Shown here: one piece after another, positions 27,034 through 36,045 of the stretch
Layout: the number at the start of each line of letters is the position of its first letter
Numbering within the stretch: position 1 is the stretch's first letter
DNA from: Clostridiales bacterium
GTDB lineage: Bacteria; Bacillota; Clostridia; Lachnospirales; WQUN01
DNA length: 64,000 bases
Assembly: GCA_031270945.1 (NCBI GenBank)
Contig: JAISWZ010000188.1
Span: 22,214-86,213, forward strand
Reading direction: 5' to 3'
Made by a program: the position numbers and the translations under genes
Notes under the pieces: model-generated
The model's input: only the letters and a program-made list of their open reading frames with translations
Told to the model about the DNA's origin: nothing
Databases searched by the model: none

Positions 27034-27582
27034 ATGACAGACGAGGTAAAGAGCGAGGTACGCAAAGATATAGCCAGCTGGGCCAAGACAATAGTGTTCG
27101 CCGTTTTGGTCGCGGCTGTGTTCAACAACGTGGTGATAGTCAACGCGACAGTGCCCACCGGATCGATGATGGACAACATAAAGCCCAAGGACAGGATTGT
27201 GGCGTTCCGCTTGTCTTATTTATTCAAGGCGCCCCAGCGGTTTGACATAGTCGTGTTCCGGTTTCCAGACAACCGGCAGGTGCTTTACGTCAAAAGGATA
27301 ATAGGCCTCCCCGGCGAAACTGTCACCATCAGGGGAGGAAAAATCTACATCAACGATTCGTCTGAGCCCCTGAATGACGATTTCGTGAAAGAGACCCCAA
27401 GGGACGAGGATCTAGGCCCTTACGAAGTCCCTGAGGGATGCTACTTCATGATGGGCGACAACAGGAACTCGTCTGCCGACGCAAGAGTCTGGCAAAACAC
27501 GTATGTTGTAAAATCAGATATTCTGGGCAAAGTATTATTCAAGTACTTCCCAGGAGTGCCCAAGGTTTTGTATAATACTTAA
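27034..27582 (+). CDS. lepB: Signal peptidase I
   Basis: 182 aa, the normal size for a Gram-positive enzyme. One N-terminal membrane segment (about residues 18-38) is followed by the catalytic Ser44 in PTGSMM, box C-type DIVVFRFPD, the catalytic Lys87 in YVKRIIGLPGE, and GDNRNSSADAR. It cleaves signal peptides outside the membrane. The Ser/Lys pair makes it the housekeeping P-type, not the Ser/His SipW type. The ATG follows a GGGGGAAG ribosome site. It is second gene after the DUF6106-like gene. Confidence 0.95.
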   Translation: MTDEVKSEVRKDIASWAKTIVFAVLVAAVFNNVVIVNATVPTGSMMDNIKPKDRIVAFRLSYLFKAPQRFDIVVFRFPDNRQVLYVKRIIGLPGETVTIRGGKIYINDSSEPLNDDFVKETPRDEDLGPYEVPEGCYFMMGDNRNSSADARVWQNTYVVKSDILGKVLFKYFPGVPKVLYNT

Positions 27583-27800
27583 GATTAAAGAAAATATCTT
27601 TTAGAATCAAAGAAAATTGCAAAACAAAAAGCAAGATTTAAAAAAGCAAGATTTAAAAAAGAAAGAATCTAAAATCAAAAAAGCAAGATTTAAAAGAGAA
27701 AGAATCAAAAATCAAAAAGCAAGATTTAAAAAAGCAAGATTTAAAAAAGAAAGAATCAAAAAAGCAAAAATAAAAAAACAAAAATAAAAAAAAGCCAAAC
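27583..27800 (+). repeat. A-rich repeated spacer between lepB and the DUF1858 gene
   Basis: About 215 bp made of degenerate copies of AAAAAGCAAGATTTAAAA and AAAGAAAGAATCAAAA, almost free of C on the coding strand. Units touch each other and vary in length, so it is not a CRISPR array. It ends just before the ribosome site of the next gene. Confidence 0.8.
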
Positions 27801-27857
27801 CAAGCAAGCGGCTGCGCCGCTTGCCGCAATCCATTCGCCTTTAAAGGAGGATTTATC

Positions 27858-28076
27858 GTGGCCCAAATATCAAAGGAAACAATCATATCTGACATCATTG
27901 CCGAAAACAGGGGAGTTATCCCCATATTCATGCGCTCAGGCATGCATTGCCTCGGATGCCCGTCAGCTCAGGGCGAGTCGCTGGAGGATGCCGCATATGT
28001 CCACGGCATGTCAGATGACCAGGTAGACGCGCTGGTTGAAGAAATCAACACGTACCTGGAGTCAGTTCCCGTCTGA
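27858..28076 (+). CDS. DUF1858 domain protein (hybrid-cluster-protein-associated)
   Basis: 72 aa. The whole protein is one DUF1858 domain: ISDIIAENRGVIPIFMRSGM, HCLGCPSAQGESLEDAA, and a C-terminal helix. The CxxC-like HCLGCP pair suggests a redox or metal role. Relatives occur beside or fused to hybrid-cluster proteins. It starts at GTG 27858 with a full AAAGGAGG seven bases upstream. Confidence 0.85.
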   Translation: MAQISKETIISDIIAENRGVIPIFMRSGMHCLGCPSAQGESLEDAAYVHGMSDDQVDALVEEINTYLESVPV

Positions 28077-28257
28077 GATTTTCAAAACTTACACCAAAAG
28101 CCCCAATTTTGTCATCATCAAATTTGTGTCCAATTTGAAACATAATTGACTTTTTCTTTAAAAAAACCTTGATATCATGGCCTTTTTTGTTAGCAAAACT
28201 AATTGCTTGGATTTTCCTCAAATGACAATCAGCTAAGTAAAAAGGCCGAAAAATCAA
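28045..28257 (-). CDS. Possible small or remnant protein, minus strand
   Basis: A 70-codon frame whose interior has ordinary amino-acid composition (ISFANKKGHDIKVFLKKKS, then MFQIGHKFDDDKIGAFGVSF). Its end overlaps the DUF1858 gene by 32 bp on the opposite strand. No ribosome site is evident and I do not recognise it. It may be a decayed gene. Confidence 0.25.
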   Translation of the reverse strand: MIFRPFYLADCHLRKIQAISFANKKGHDIKVFLKKKSIMFQIGHKFDDDKIGAFGVSFENLRRELTPGTC

Positions 28258-28281
28258 GCTCCGCTAGCGTTAAATCCTTGA

Positions 28282-28318
28282 AAAGCTCTGCCGACGCATC
28301 ACTTGGCAGAGCTTTTTC
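28282..28318 (+). terminator. Terminator after the DUF1858 gene
   Basis: AAAGCTCTGCC, a 12-base loop, and the exact complement GGCAGAGCTTT, running into TTTTT. The right arm also contains the -35 box of the next promoter. Confidence 0.65.
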
Positions 28319-28331
28319 GCTTTAGTATAAT
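28303..28331 (+). promoter_or_regulatory. Promoter embedded in a terminator
   Basis: TTGGCA, 17 bases, TATAAT. The -35 box is the right arm of the terminator hairpin at 28282-28318. A second TATAAT lies 11 bases further on. It would give the SLH-transglutaminase gene a leader of about 520 bases containing two dispersed repeats. Confidence 0.5.
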
Positions 28332-28419
28332 GATAGTATAATGAAAGTGTAATGAAAGAATCCAAGCCCCAAATCCGTACATACTAATAACAGGGACAAT
28401 TTTTATGCCCATGTCAAGA

Positions 28420-28501
28420 GCATGTCCCAAGGTGAATGCCGAAAGTTTCCAGAGTCCAGCAAATCATTTTAGGGCTTTGGCGACTTGCTTTTGGGATATG
28501 T
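28420..28501. repeat. Dispersed palindromic repeat, short copy
   Basis: It begins GCATGTCCCAAGG and ends CTTTTGGGATATGT, with a partly matching interior. It is in direct tandem with the full copy that starts eight bases later. Confidence 0.55.
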
Positions 28502-28508
28502 ACCAAGA

Positions 28509-28666
28509 GCATATCCCAAAATTATATCCGAGGCACCGGAAAAATCCGGATGTTTGCTCGTAGAAGCCCGAGCAAACTAGTTGAAGCGTTCGCCAGGATT
28601 TTGGCGATTTGCCCTTGAACATTGGGCAAACGCTATCCGGTGCCATTTCGGAATTTTGGGATATGC
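28509..28666. repeat. Dispersed palindromic repeat, full copy (158 bp)
   Basis: Ends are GCATATCCCAAAATTA and GGAATTTTGGGATATGC. The interior has CCGGAAAAATCCGG and a 9-bp stem GTTTGCTCG/CGAGCAAAC, followed by TAGTTGAAGCGTTCGCCAGG. This interior is nearly identical to 52593-52716. No open frame spans it, so it is a non-autonomous element. Confidence 0.7.
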
Positions 28667-28861
28667 ACCAAGAGCTTATCCAAACCAAAATTTGGGGCAA
28701 CGAAAGTCGCATGCGCATCCCATGGAGCGAAAACCGCTCCGGCGGCGGTTTCCCGCAACCGTCGATTGTCAAGAGCAGCGGACGAAAAAAAATTTTTCGC
28801 TCGCAGAGCAACTGCATGCTCCCAGCCTGTGCTCTGGGCCATGCCAAGAAAGGAGATTTAA

Positions 28862-31411
28862 ATGGCTAGAAAAACAGTCCGCGCAGTCGCTTTGTTTCTT
28901 GCGGCGATTCTGATTTCTCAAGTGTTTCCGCTTGCGGCGCTGGCAGATGAGCCTGAAGAAATATTTGAGTCTTACAGAGACACAGCAGTTTACTACGGAT
29001 TAAAGCCCGAGTCCGATCCGACTGAGCTGAAAAAGGAACTGACGTACCAAGACTTTTACGAGATCATGTCCAGGTTTGCGTCCCTGAAAAACGGCATGAC
29101 CATAGAAGAATTCGCGAATGCCAAGGATATCAGCGTAGCTCTGAACGGATCGAACGTACCAAGGGATCTGGCGATATATCTGGGAGTCAGGAGCTATATA
29201 TCAATGCCCCCAGAAGGCAAAATGCTCCAAGACGAATTGGCTGATATGCTGTCCGAGTACCTGACCAAGGTAGTTGCGCCGCTTCCAGCCATGACCTATT
29301 ACGCTGACAGCCAGTACCGCCGCTACAACTTTGTTGACGGCGCCCCTTTGGCTAGCTCACGCCAATTTGTTCAAGAAGCGCTCCTGGAATCCGTTGCGCT
29401 TTCCAAGGGCGACAGCGCTGAAAGCGGCACCTTCAGCTCTGGAAGCACAATTACCCGAGAGCAGTTCATATGCGCCATGTACATCATAGCCTGCTCAAGC
29501 CTTCCTTTGGACATTTCAGGTCAATACCCTGGAGGCACAACAGGGGATTTGAGCTATGACACCAGCGTTGGAATAATACTTGACAGGATAATCACCACAG
29601 GCATGACAGAAGAGCAGAAGGTTAAAGCGGTCTATGACTATCTTAGCTTCAACTCTCCTTACTCCAACTCATCTCCAACCCCGTGGACCTCAGTCAATCC
29701 GCTGAATCCTGTAGCTCTGGAGAAAACCCTGGCGCAAGGCGCCTTGTTTGAGAGCGGCAGAGGCGGCTCGGCCGCTTTTGCCTGCGCATTCAGGCTTTTG
29801 CTTTTAAGGCTTGGAATCCAGGCAAACTTTGTTTCAGGCACGCTTCCTTCAAACCCTGGCGCCAGCCATAACTGGAATCAGGCAAAGGTAAGCGGAGAGT
29901 GGTTCTGGTTTGACACCAGCTTGGAGAACCAGAACAAGAACAACGCGGCGCTTAGGTATAGCTACTACATGAAGAAGGATGATGTCTGGAAGACATCCCA
30001 TAACTGGGACGCTTCTATCTGGCCACAAGCCATAGGCACTGTCTCTTCATCTCTTGTAACTCCGTCTCCTACTCCTACCAGAGCGCCTTCTCCAACTCCG
30101 ACGCCGTATCCGACACAAGCGGCAGGCGCTCCTGACAGGTATGTATATCAAGCGCCAGGACAGGCAAGCCTTCCATTCAACTTGCTTGATTCTGTTTCAT
30201 CGCCGGAGTCAGCGCAAAAGGCCATTGACTCTCTGCTTTCTTCTTTCACCCAGACATCCAAGGCAGACCCCAACTTCCGCGACCTTCTGGCTTTGTTTGC
30301 TGAACGCGCCATTTCCAAGGGAAGCGCTAGCGCTCAGGAGGAAGCTACTGTATCCATAGGCGCCTATTCCGGAAACATAGTTGAAGAGGCGGCAAAAGCC
30401 GAAGCTTCTATCGCTTCCTCCGGGGTTGTCCTGGATCGCAAGATCAGAACAGAAATTTTGTACACTCTGCCAAACGCGTCAAACAAGATCGATATCATCA
30501 TCAATCCAGGCGCTGGATCATTAGGCGTTTCAAAGGTCAGGGTAGAGTCGCCATTCATCTCCGTGGTGCTTCCAATAGAGTTCATAGCAGCCGCAGTAGC
30601 TGATGGAAACGCTTACTACCTGTCTGTTGAGAGGCAGTACCTGGATGCTATACTTTCTTACAAGACTACTTCCAATAAAAATATAAGCGAGCAGTATGGG
30701 CTGTCTACTCCGTCAGCTCCTGACACTGCCGGCATCGTGGATTCAGAGTCCAGCTCAGTTCCGCTTAAGAAGAATCCGTCTACCAACACCAGCGATTGGT
30801 TCGTTTATGGCAATCCAAGCAACAACTCCTTTACCTTCAGGAGTGTTGACGCAAACTTCACTGATCTTTCAGGCCTTGATCCCGCAGTCTCCTCCTATAT
30901 CCTTCAGCTGTCCCAGAAGGGGATTATCAGCGGCATCGCCCCTAACACTTTCGCTCCATCAGATACACTGACCAGAGCCCAAGCGGCGCAGCTCTTCTCT
31001 GTTGCCCTCAGCATCCTTGACAAGAACGCTGACGGCGGCTTCTCTGACATTAAGCCAGAGGACTGGATGAGGCCAGCGGTAGGTTCGGCAAAGAACAACG
31101 GCATAATCGCAGGCTATGAAGATCAAACCTTCAGGCCCGAAGACATTCTCAACAAAGAGCAGCTCTCCTCCATAGCGGCCAGATCCCTTGTCCGCTCTGT
31201 CAGCGGAGTCAACGCCCTTACTGCCGCAGACATCTCTCCTGTCAGCGACGCGGCAGACATCGCAGACTGGGCCAAGGCAGACATAGCTCTGGCTTGGAAA
31301 GCCACTCTCATTCCTGTCACTGTCTCAGGCAAAGTAAACCCGCAGGAAAGCGTTACCAGAGCTGACGCCGCATACATTATCGGCAGGCTCTTTGACCGGA
31401 TTTGGCTCTAA
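28862..31411 (+). CDS. Secreted SLH protein with Ser-variant transglutaminase-like domain
   Basis: This 849-aa protein has a signal peptide (residues 1-28, cleavage near ALA-DEP). Residues about 235-395 form a transglutaminase-like fold. The usual G-x-C-x-G-Y-A motif reads GRGGSAAFACAF, so the catalytic Cys position is Ser303, while the later HNW and FDTS His/Asp blocks are kept. A Thr/Pro linker (TPSPTPTRAPSPTPTPYP) follows. Next comes a module resembling the one in the five downstream paralogues (SPESAQKAI, LDRKIRTEI), then three SLH domains (TLTRAQAAQL, GIIAGYEDQTFRPED, SVTRADAAY) that bind secondary cell-wall polymer. It probably sits on the surface, and its enzyme domain may be inactive or binding-only. 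The ATG follows AAGGAG. Confidence 0.8.
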   Translation: MARKTVRAVALFLAAILISQVFPLAALADEPEEIFESYRDTAVYYGLKPESDPTELKKELTYQDFYEIMSRFASLKNGMTIEEFANAKDISVALNGSNVPRDLAIYLGVRSYISMPPEGKMLQDELADMLSEYLTKVVAPLPAMTYYADSQYRRYNFVDGAPLASSRQFVQEALLESVALSKGDSAESGTFSSGSTITREQFICAMYIIACSSLPLDISGQYPGGTTGDLSYDTSVGIILDRIITTGMTEEQKVKAVYDYLSFNSPYSNSSPTPWTSVNPLNPVALEKTLAQGALFESGRGGSAAFACAFRLLLLRLGIQANFVSGTLPSNPGASHNWNQAKVSGEWFWFDTSLENQNKNNAALRYSYYMKKDDVWKTSHNWDASIWPQAIGTVSSSLVTPSPTPTRAPSPTPTPYPTQAAGAPDRYVYQAPGQASLPFNLLDSVSSPESAQKAIDSLLSSFTQTSKADPNFRDLLALFAERAISKGSASAQEEATVSIGAYSGNIVEEAAKAEASIASSGVVLDRKIRTEILYTLPNASNKIDIIINPGAGSLGVSKVRVESPFISVVLPIEFIAAAVADGNAYYLSVERQYLDAILSYKTTSNKNISEQYGLSTPSAPDTAGIVDSESSSVPLKKNPSTNTSDWFVYGNPSNNSFTFRSVDANFTDLSGLDPAVSSYILQLSQKGIISGIAPNTFAPSDTLTRAQAAQLFSVALSILDKNADGGFSDIKPEDWMRPAVGSAKNNGIIAGYEDQTFRPEDILNKEQLSSIAARSLVRSVSGVNALTAADISPVSDAADIADWAKADIALAWKATLIPVTVSGKVNPQESVTRADAAYIIGRLFDRIWL

Positions 31412-31426
31412 TTCTACTGCAATTAT

Positions 31427-31460
31427 ACGGAAAAGCCCCGCTAAAGCGGGGCTTTTCCGT
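31427..31460 (+). terminator. Terminator-like hairpin after the SLH-transglutaminase gene
   Basis: A 16-bp perfect stem (ACGGAAAAGCCCCGCT, loop AA) 15 bp after the stop. The T-run is only the TTTT inside the right arm. The following 275 bp to the next gene hold no supported feature beyond a leader similar to that of the gene at 37362. Confidence 0.6.
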
Positions 31461-31735
31461 TGGAGTAGATGGAGAAGATGGGTAATAAGGGGCATAAGCG
31501 GCTCCGCGTAAGCGGGGCTTGCTTTCATATGAATGTTTTAGGGATGTCCGTCTAAGGCTTGGCAAACGTGCCATGACATTGAGCGAATATAAACGCACTT
31601 AAGAATATAATTGCGAATAATAATAAAATCCATTTATCTCCATCAGGATGATTACTGGGTTTAATGCTTGTTCGATAAATATGTTAGCGGCCAAATAAAA
31701 TAAGGCAACTTGAACACTGAAAGGAAGGCTTGCTT

Positions 31736-33652
31736 ATGAAATCGAAAGGCATCAAGTTTTTGGCAATGCTTCTTGTTTCGGCAATCTTGCTGTCCGTTGC
31801 GCCAATCGACGCCTTTGGCGACCAGGTCTTCGGAGTTAAGTTCGTGAGCATTTATGTTAGCGACGTGCAAACACCAACCCGCTTTAGGGTTTTGCCAACG
31901 GATATAAGCGGAGATTTCGTTTTCACGCATGAAGACGGGGGCACAATAACGATCCCATCTTCTCTCTTGGTTTCTTATAGAGATTTCGTAGGCGTTAATA
32001 TTCCTATTGCGCCAGCAAGTTGGGAGACAGACGGCACTTTGCCGGCAGACTGGCGAGAGCACGAGTATATCGCATTTATAAAGAATCCAGGTGTCTATAC
32101 GCTAACCTCTTTGCCAAAACTGTCTAACGGCTACGCGATTGTTGGAATCAAGCAAAAGGATGATGAAACAAATGAAGGCGAACAACTTGTAACCACGCCA
32201 TTTGTCAATATAGCTAATCTTGTCGACCTTCAGATGCCAACTACCATCACATTTTTGATAGACAAACTGGGGGACGGCGATCCTGGGAACGACGAGCGCG
32301 AGGATCCAGTTTTGACTGATCCCAGCTACGTATATCCAGCAGACCCGGGAGCTAATGTATTTCCTCCGACAGAATTGCTTGAGTCCATTTCCACTCCTGA
32401 AGACGCGGCGAAGGTTGTTGGCGATTACGCCAGCACACTGACTGAAGCGCAGAAAACTTCTCCAACAGGCGAGGATCGCCTTGAGCGGTTTGCTGAAGAG
32501 GCTGCTTCCATGGCGGCGTCGACAACTGCAACTGACCAGTTCGTAGTTGACTACGCTCTCGTATCCAGCCTTGAGCAAAGAGCGGCTTCAGCAAAAACAG
32601 CTGTCACCAACGCGCTGACTTCAAACGGAGTGCCCTTGAACCGGGATATTCGATCTGTTGTCAGGGTTAAGGTCATGGAGTCAACTGCTTACCAGCCGGT
32701 GACAACCCTCATTTCCTTAGGCGCTTTCCGCTTGAACGCTCCTGCTTCCGCTTCAAGTGTTACCTTCAACATCAACGAGAGCTACTCTAACGCTGGAGCG
32801 GATCTGGTCATCATAGACACAGCGGGAGCGGATCTTTACATCAGCAAGGGCAAAGTTGAAACTGGAACAATGTCTGTTTCGAATCTATCTTCGACTACTG
32901 CAAAAGTGGACTTTGGGTCGGCAAAGAACAGCGTAGTAACAGTCTCTTTCCCTGGTCAGGGGAAGGCAACTGACTATTACACTGTGACAGATGAAGCAGG
33001 GGTCAATCACGGCGGAATATACGATCCGGCTTCAGGCTCTTTCAAGGCGAAGGTCAACAACACGGGCACTTTTAATGTTGCTTCTCGCGAAAAGGACTTC
33101 ACAGACTTGAAAACGCAAGACAACGAAGTTCAAAAGGCTATCAAGGCTTTGGCGTCTAAAGGCGTTATCAACGGGCGAACGACAACGGAGTTTGCTCCGA
33201 CCGCAAAGATAACAAGAGCTGAGATCGCGACTCTTCTGGTTCTTGCTCTGAAGCAAATGGATCCAAACGCCAATGGCAACTTCGCTGACGTCAAGAATTC
33301 CGACTGGTTCTTTGGAGCGGCTGGTTCATCCAAGAAGCAAGGCCTGATAACTGGGTACGAGGACAACACTTTCAGGGGCGGAGTGAACCTGCCGAAATCC
33401 CAAATCTACTCCGTTAGCGCCAGGATTCTTCGAAACGAGATGAAATATGCAACGCCTAAGGACATAAACGCATCGCTTAAAGCGTTTAACGACGCGACAA
33501 GCATTCCTGACTGGGCAAAGAACGATGTGGCTTTGGCGGCTTACGCAGGGCTCGTTACCACTCGCACGGACGGGAAGTTTGGAAGCGAGGAAGAAATGAC
33601 GAGAGGCAATGCGGCTATAGCTGTTTGGAGGCTTTATAACAAGATTTTTTAG
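31736..33652 (+). CDS. SLH surface protein, paralogue 1
   Basis: This 638-aa protein has a signal peptide (residues 1-27). A variable N-terminal domain (about 28-195) is related to paralogues 2 and 3 (SIYVSDVQTP, ISGDFVFTHEDG, GVYTLTSLPKLSNGYAIVGI). The constant part then begins: YVYPADPGANVFPP, STPEDAAKVV, SVVRVKVMES, SLGAFRLNAP, a beta-rich segment with SFPGQGKATDYYTVTDEAG, and three C-terminal SLH domains (KITRAEIATL, GLITGYEDNTFRGG, MTRGNAAIAV). It is predicted to be held on the wall by the SLH domains with the N-terminus exposed. I start at ATG 31736, with AAGGAAGG seven bases upstream. No clear promoter was found; the leader resembles that of paralogue 3. Confidence 0.85.
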   Translation: MKSKGIKFLAMLLVSAILLSVAPIDAFGDQVFGVKFVSIYVSDVQTPTRFRVLPTDISGDFVFTHEDGGTITIPSSLLVSYRDFVGVNIPIAPASWETDGTLPADWREHEYIAFIKNPGVYTLTSLPKLSNGYAIVGIKQKDDETNEGEQLVTTPFVNIANLVDLQMPTTITFLIDKLGDGDPGNDEREDPVLTDPSYVYPADPGANVFPPTELLESISTPEDAAKVVGDYASTLTEAQKTSPTGEDRLERFAEEAASMAASTTATDQFVVDYALVSSLEQRAASAKTAVTNALTSNGVPLNRDIRSVVRVKVMESTAYQPVTTLISLGAFRLNAPASASSVTFNINESYSNAGADLVIIDTAGADLYISKGKVETGTMSVSNLSSTTAKVDFGSAKNSVVTVSFPGQGKATDYYTVTDEAGVNHGGIYDPASGSFKAKVNNTGTFNVASREKDFTDLKTQDNEVQKAIKALASKGVINGRTTTEFAPTAKITRAEIATLLVLALKQMDPNANGNFADVKNSDWFFGAAGSSKKQGLITGYEDNTFRGGVNLPKSQIYSVSARILRNEMKYATPKDINASLKAFNDATSIPDWAKNDVALAAYAGLVTTRTDGKFGSEEEMTRGNAAIAVWRLYNKIF

Positions 33653-33684
33653 GGTTTAAGAGTTTTTAAGGGTTATGAGTTTTG

Positions 33685-33718
33685 GGAGAAAGCGGGAATG
33701 CCCGCTTTCTCCTTTTTT
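33685..33718 (+). terminator. Terminator of SLH paralogue 1
   Basis: GGAGAAAGCGGG, loop AATG, exact complement, then TTTTTT. The same hairpin, with small changes in the loop, follows every SLH paralogue. Confidence 0.85.
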
Positions 33719-33913
33719 GATCCCCTGAAATCTATAATAGCGATTTTCACCCATGCATAAGCATAGATTTTGCGATGCGGGATTTTGTGAGTTGATAATT
33801 TCATATAATATCAATATTTCGACATTTAAAGAGAGGCTTTGGGATAGGTCGACCACTCTCGATGCCTATACTTCAAGCTTCGTGGATCTCAAATCTATTT
33901 TTCCTATGATCTG

Positions 33914-33942
33914 TTGACATAGATATTTTATAAATCCATAAT
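33914..33942 (+). promoter_or_regulatory. Promoter of SLH paralogue 2
   Basis: TTGACA, 17 bases, CATAAT, with a leader of about 125 bases. It resembles the promoter at 36965 (both read TTGACA, then an AGATAT-containing spacer). Confidence 0.55.
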
Positions 33943-34076
33943 ATCCTCACTTACATAATTTCGGCTTTGTTTTTCAAATGAGCAACATTGCCAGCATTGC
34001 GAGTCCGACATGCGCCAAGAACGAGGACAAAAAGTCGCCAAAAAGATGATTCAGCACCGAAAGGAATGTCTTTCCT

Positions 34077-35939
34077 ATGAACTCCAAAATCATTAAATTC
34101 TTTGCGTTTCTTTTTGCATCGACAGTCTTGCTGTTGATTGCGCCTGTTAGCGCCTACGCTACCGACAGCTTAGGCATTAAGGACATCTCCATTTATGTTA
34201 GGGATGTGCAGTCGCCAGCCCGCTTTACTGTTTCGCCAAGTGAGATAAGCGGCGATTTCGTTTTCGCAAACGATGACGGAGATACGATCACGCTTCAATC
34301 ATCTTCCATGACCCTTTTTAGGGATGATTTAAACGCTTTCGCTACCATCATACCAGAAGGCTGGCAATCATACGGCTTTACCCGCCTTGTAAAGAAGCCA
34401 GGCATCTATACCCTAAAATCTGTGCCAAAGCTGTCTAACGGCTACACGATTGTTGCAATCGAACAAGAAGATGAAGCGGCAAACGATGGCATCCAGCTTG
34501 TGACTACTCCGTTCATCAACATACGCAACCTGGTCGACTATCAAAAGTACACGCACATAAGATTTTTTGTAGACAAATTGGAGGGGGCGCCAGTGGTCGA
34601 CGCTCCGCCCAGCTACGTATATCCAGCCGATCCTGGAGCGAATGTCTTTCCTCCGACATCAACGCTTGAGTCTATTTCGACTCCCGAAGACGCGGCAAAG
34701 GTTGTGAGCGATTACGTCCGAACGTTGACAGACGCTCAAAAGACCTCCCCTACCGGGGTGGATCGGCTTGCGCGGTATGCTGAAGAGGCTGCTTCCATGG
34801 CGGCGTCAACTACAGTAAACAACCTGTTTACGCTTGATTTAGCTCTTTTGTCCAGCCTTGATTCGAGAGCGGCATCGGCAAAAACCGCTGTAACTAACGC
34901 GCTGACCTCAAGCGGAGTGTCGCTAAACAGGGAGCTTCGATCAGTTATCAGGCTTAAGGTCATGCAGACAACCGCCTACCAGCCAGTGACAAGCCTCATT
35001 TCCTTGGGCGCTTTCCGCTTGAACGCTCCTGCGTCGGCTTCAAATGTTACCTTCAACGTTAATGATAGCTACTCCAAGGCTGGAGCTGACCTGGTAATCG
35101 TAGACACTACGGGAGCAGATCTCTACGTCAGCAAGGGAAAAGTTGAAACCGGAACAATATCCGTTTCAAGCGCGTCCTCGACTACTGCAAAAGTGGAGTT
35201 CGGGTCGGCAAAGAACAGCGTAGTAACAGTCTCTTTTCCTGGACAGGGCAAGGCATCTGACTATTATTCTGTGACAGATGAAGCTGGGGTCAACCAAGGC
35301 GGAATCTATGACCCAGCATCAGACTCTTTCAAGGCAAAAGTCAATAGCTCAAGCACTTTCAAAGTAGGACCAAGCGAAAAGGACTTCACAGACTTGAAAA
35401 CGCAAGACAACGAAGTTCAAAAGGCTATCAAGGCTTTGGCGTCTAAAGGCGTTATCAACGGGCGCAGCGCAACAGAATTTGAGCCGACCGCGAAGATAAC
35501 AAGAGCTGAGATCGCGACTCTTCTGGTTCTTGCTCTGAAGCAAATGGATCCAAACGCCAACGGCAACTTTGCTGACGTCAAGAATTCCGACTGGTTCTTT
35601 GGAGCGGCGGGATCCTCCAAGAAGCAGGGCTTGATAACGGGGTACGAGGACAACACTTTCAGGGGCGGAGTGAACCTGCCGAAATCCCAAATCTACTCTG
35701 TAAGCGCAAGGATACTCCGAAACGAGATGAAATATGCTACGCCTAAGGACATAAACGCGTCACTTAAAGGGTTTAACGACGCGACAAGCATTCCTGACTG
35801 GGCAAAGAGCGATGTTGCTCTGGCAGCTTACGCAGGGCTCGTTACCACTCGCACGGACGGGAAGTTTGGAAGCGAGGAAGAAATGACGCGGGGCAACGCG
35901 GCTATAGCTGTTTGGAGGCTTTACAACAAGATTTTTTAG
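34077..35939 (+). CDS. SLH surface protein, paralogue 2
   Basis: 620 aa. Signal peptide residues 1-28 (cleavage after AYA). The variable domain (about 29-190) shares ISIYVRDVQSPARF, ISGDFVFANDDG and SVPKLSNGYTIVAI with paralogue 1 but differs between these blocks. The constant part (YVYPADPGANV, STPEDAAKVV, RLKVMQTTAY, SLGAFRLNAP, three SLH domains) is almost the same as in paralogue 1. A stretch of more than 80 bases (about 35380-35463) is identical to 33095-33178, pointing to recent conversion. ATG 34077 is preceded by AAAGGA at a somewhat long distance (11 bases). Confidence 0.85.
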   Translation: MNSKIIKFFAFLFASTVLLLIAPVSAYATDSLGIKDISIYVRDVQSPARFTVSPSEISGDFVFANDDGDTITLQSSSMTLFRDDLNAFATIIPEGWQSYGFTRLVKKPGIYTLKSVPKLSNGYTIVAIEQEDEAANDGIQLVTTPFINIRNLVDYQKYTHIRFFVDKLEGAPVVDAPPSYVYPADPGANVFPPTSTLESISTPEDAAKVVSDYVRTLTDAQKTSPTGVDRLARYAEEAASMAASTTVNNLFTLDLALLSSLDSRAASAKTAVTNALTSSGVSLNRELRSVIRLKVMQTTAYQPVTSLISLGAFRLNAPASASNVTFNVNDSYSKAGADLVIVDTTGADLYVSKGKVETGTISVSSASSTTAKVEFGSAKNSVVTVSFPGQGKASDYYSVTDEAGVNQGGIYDPASDSFKAKVNSSSTFKVGPSEKDFTDLKTQDNEVQKAIKALASKGVINGRSATEFEPTAKITRAEIATLLVLALKQMDPNANGNFADVKNSDWFFGAAGSSKKQGLITGYEDNTFRGGVNLPKSQIYSVSARILRNEMKYATPKDINASLKGFNDATSIPDWAKSDVALAAYAGLVTTRTDGKFGSEEEMTRGNAAIAVWRLYNKIF

Positions 35940-35954
35940 GGGTTAAGATTTTTG

Positions 35955-35989
35955 GGAGAAAGCGGGGATGCCCGCTTTCTCCTTTTTTT
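35955..35989 (+). terminator. Terminator of SLH paralogue 2
   Basis: GGAGAAAGCGGG, four-base loop, exact complement, then seven T. It is nearly the same sequence as 33685-33718. Confidence 0.85.
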
Positions 35990-36045
35990 ATAGCAAACGC
36001 GATCAGGTGTGAGAAGTTGGGTAGCTGTCTTTATTACGGTAAGTT

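Noticed and set aside
27583..27800. CRISPR array
   Set aside because: Units are short, contiguous, A-rich and of uneven length, with no unique spacers and no cas genes.
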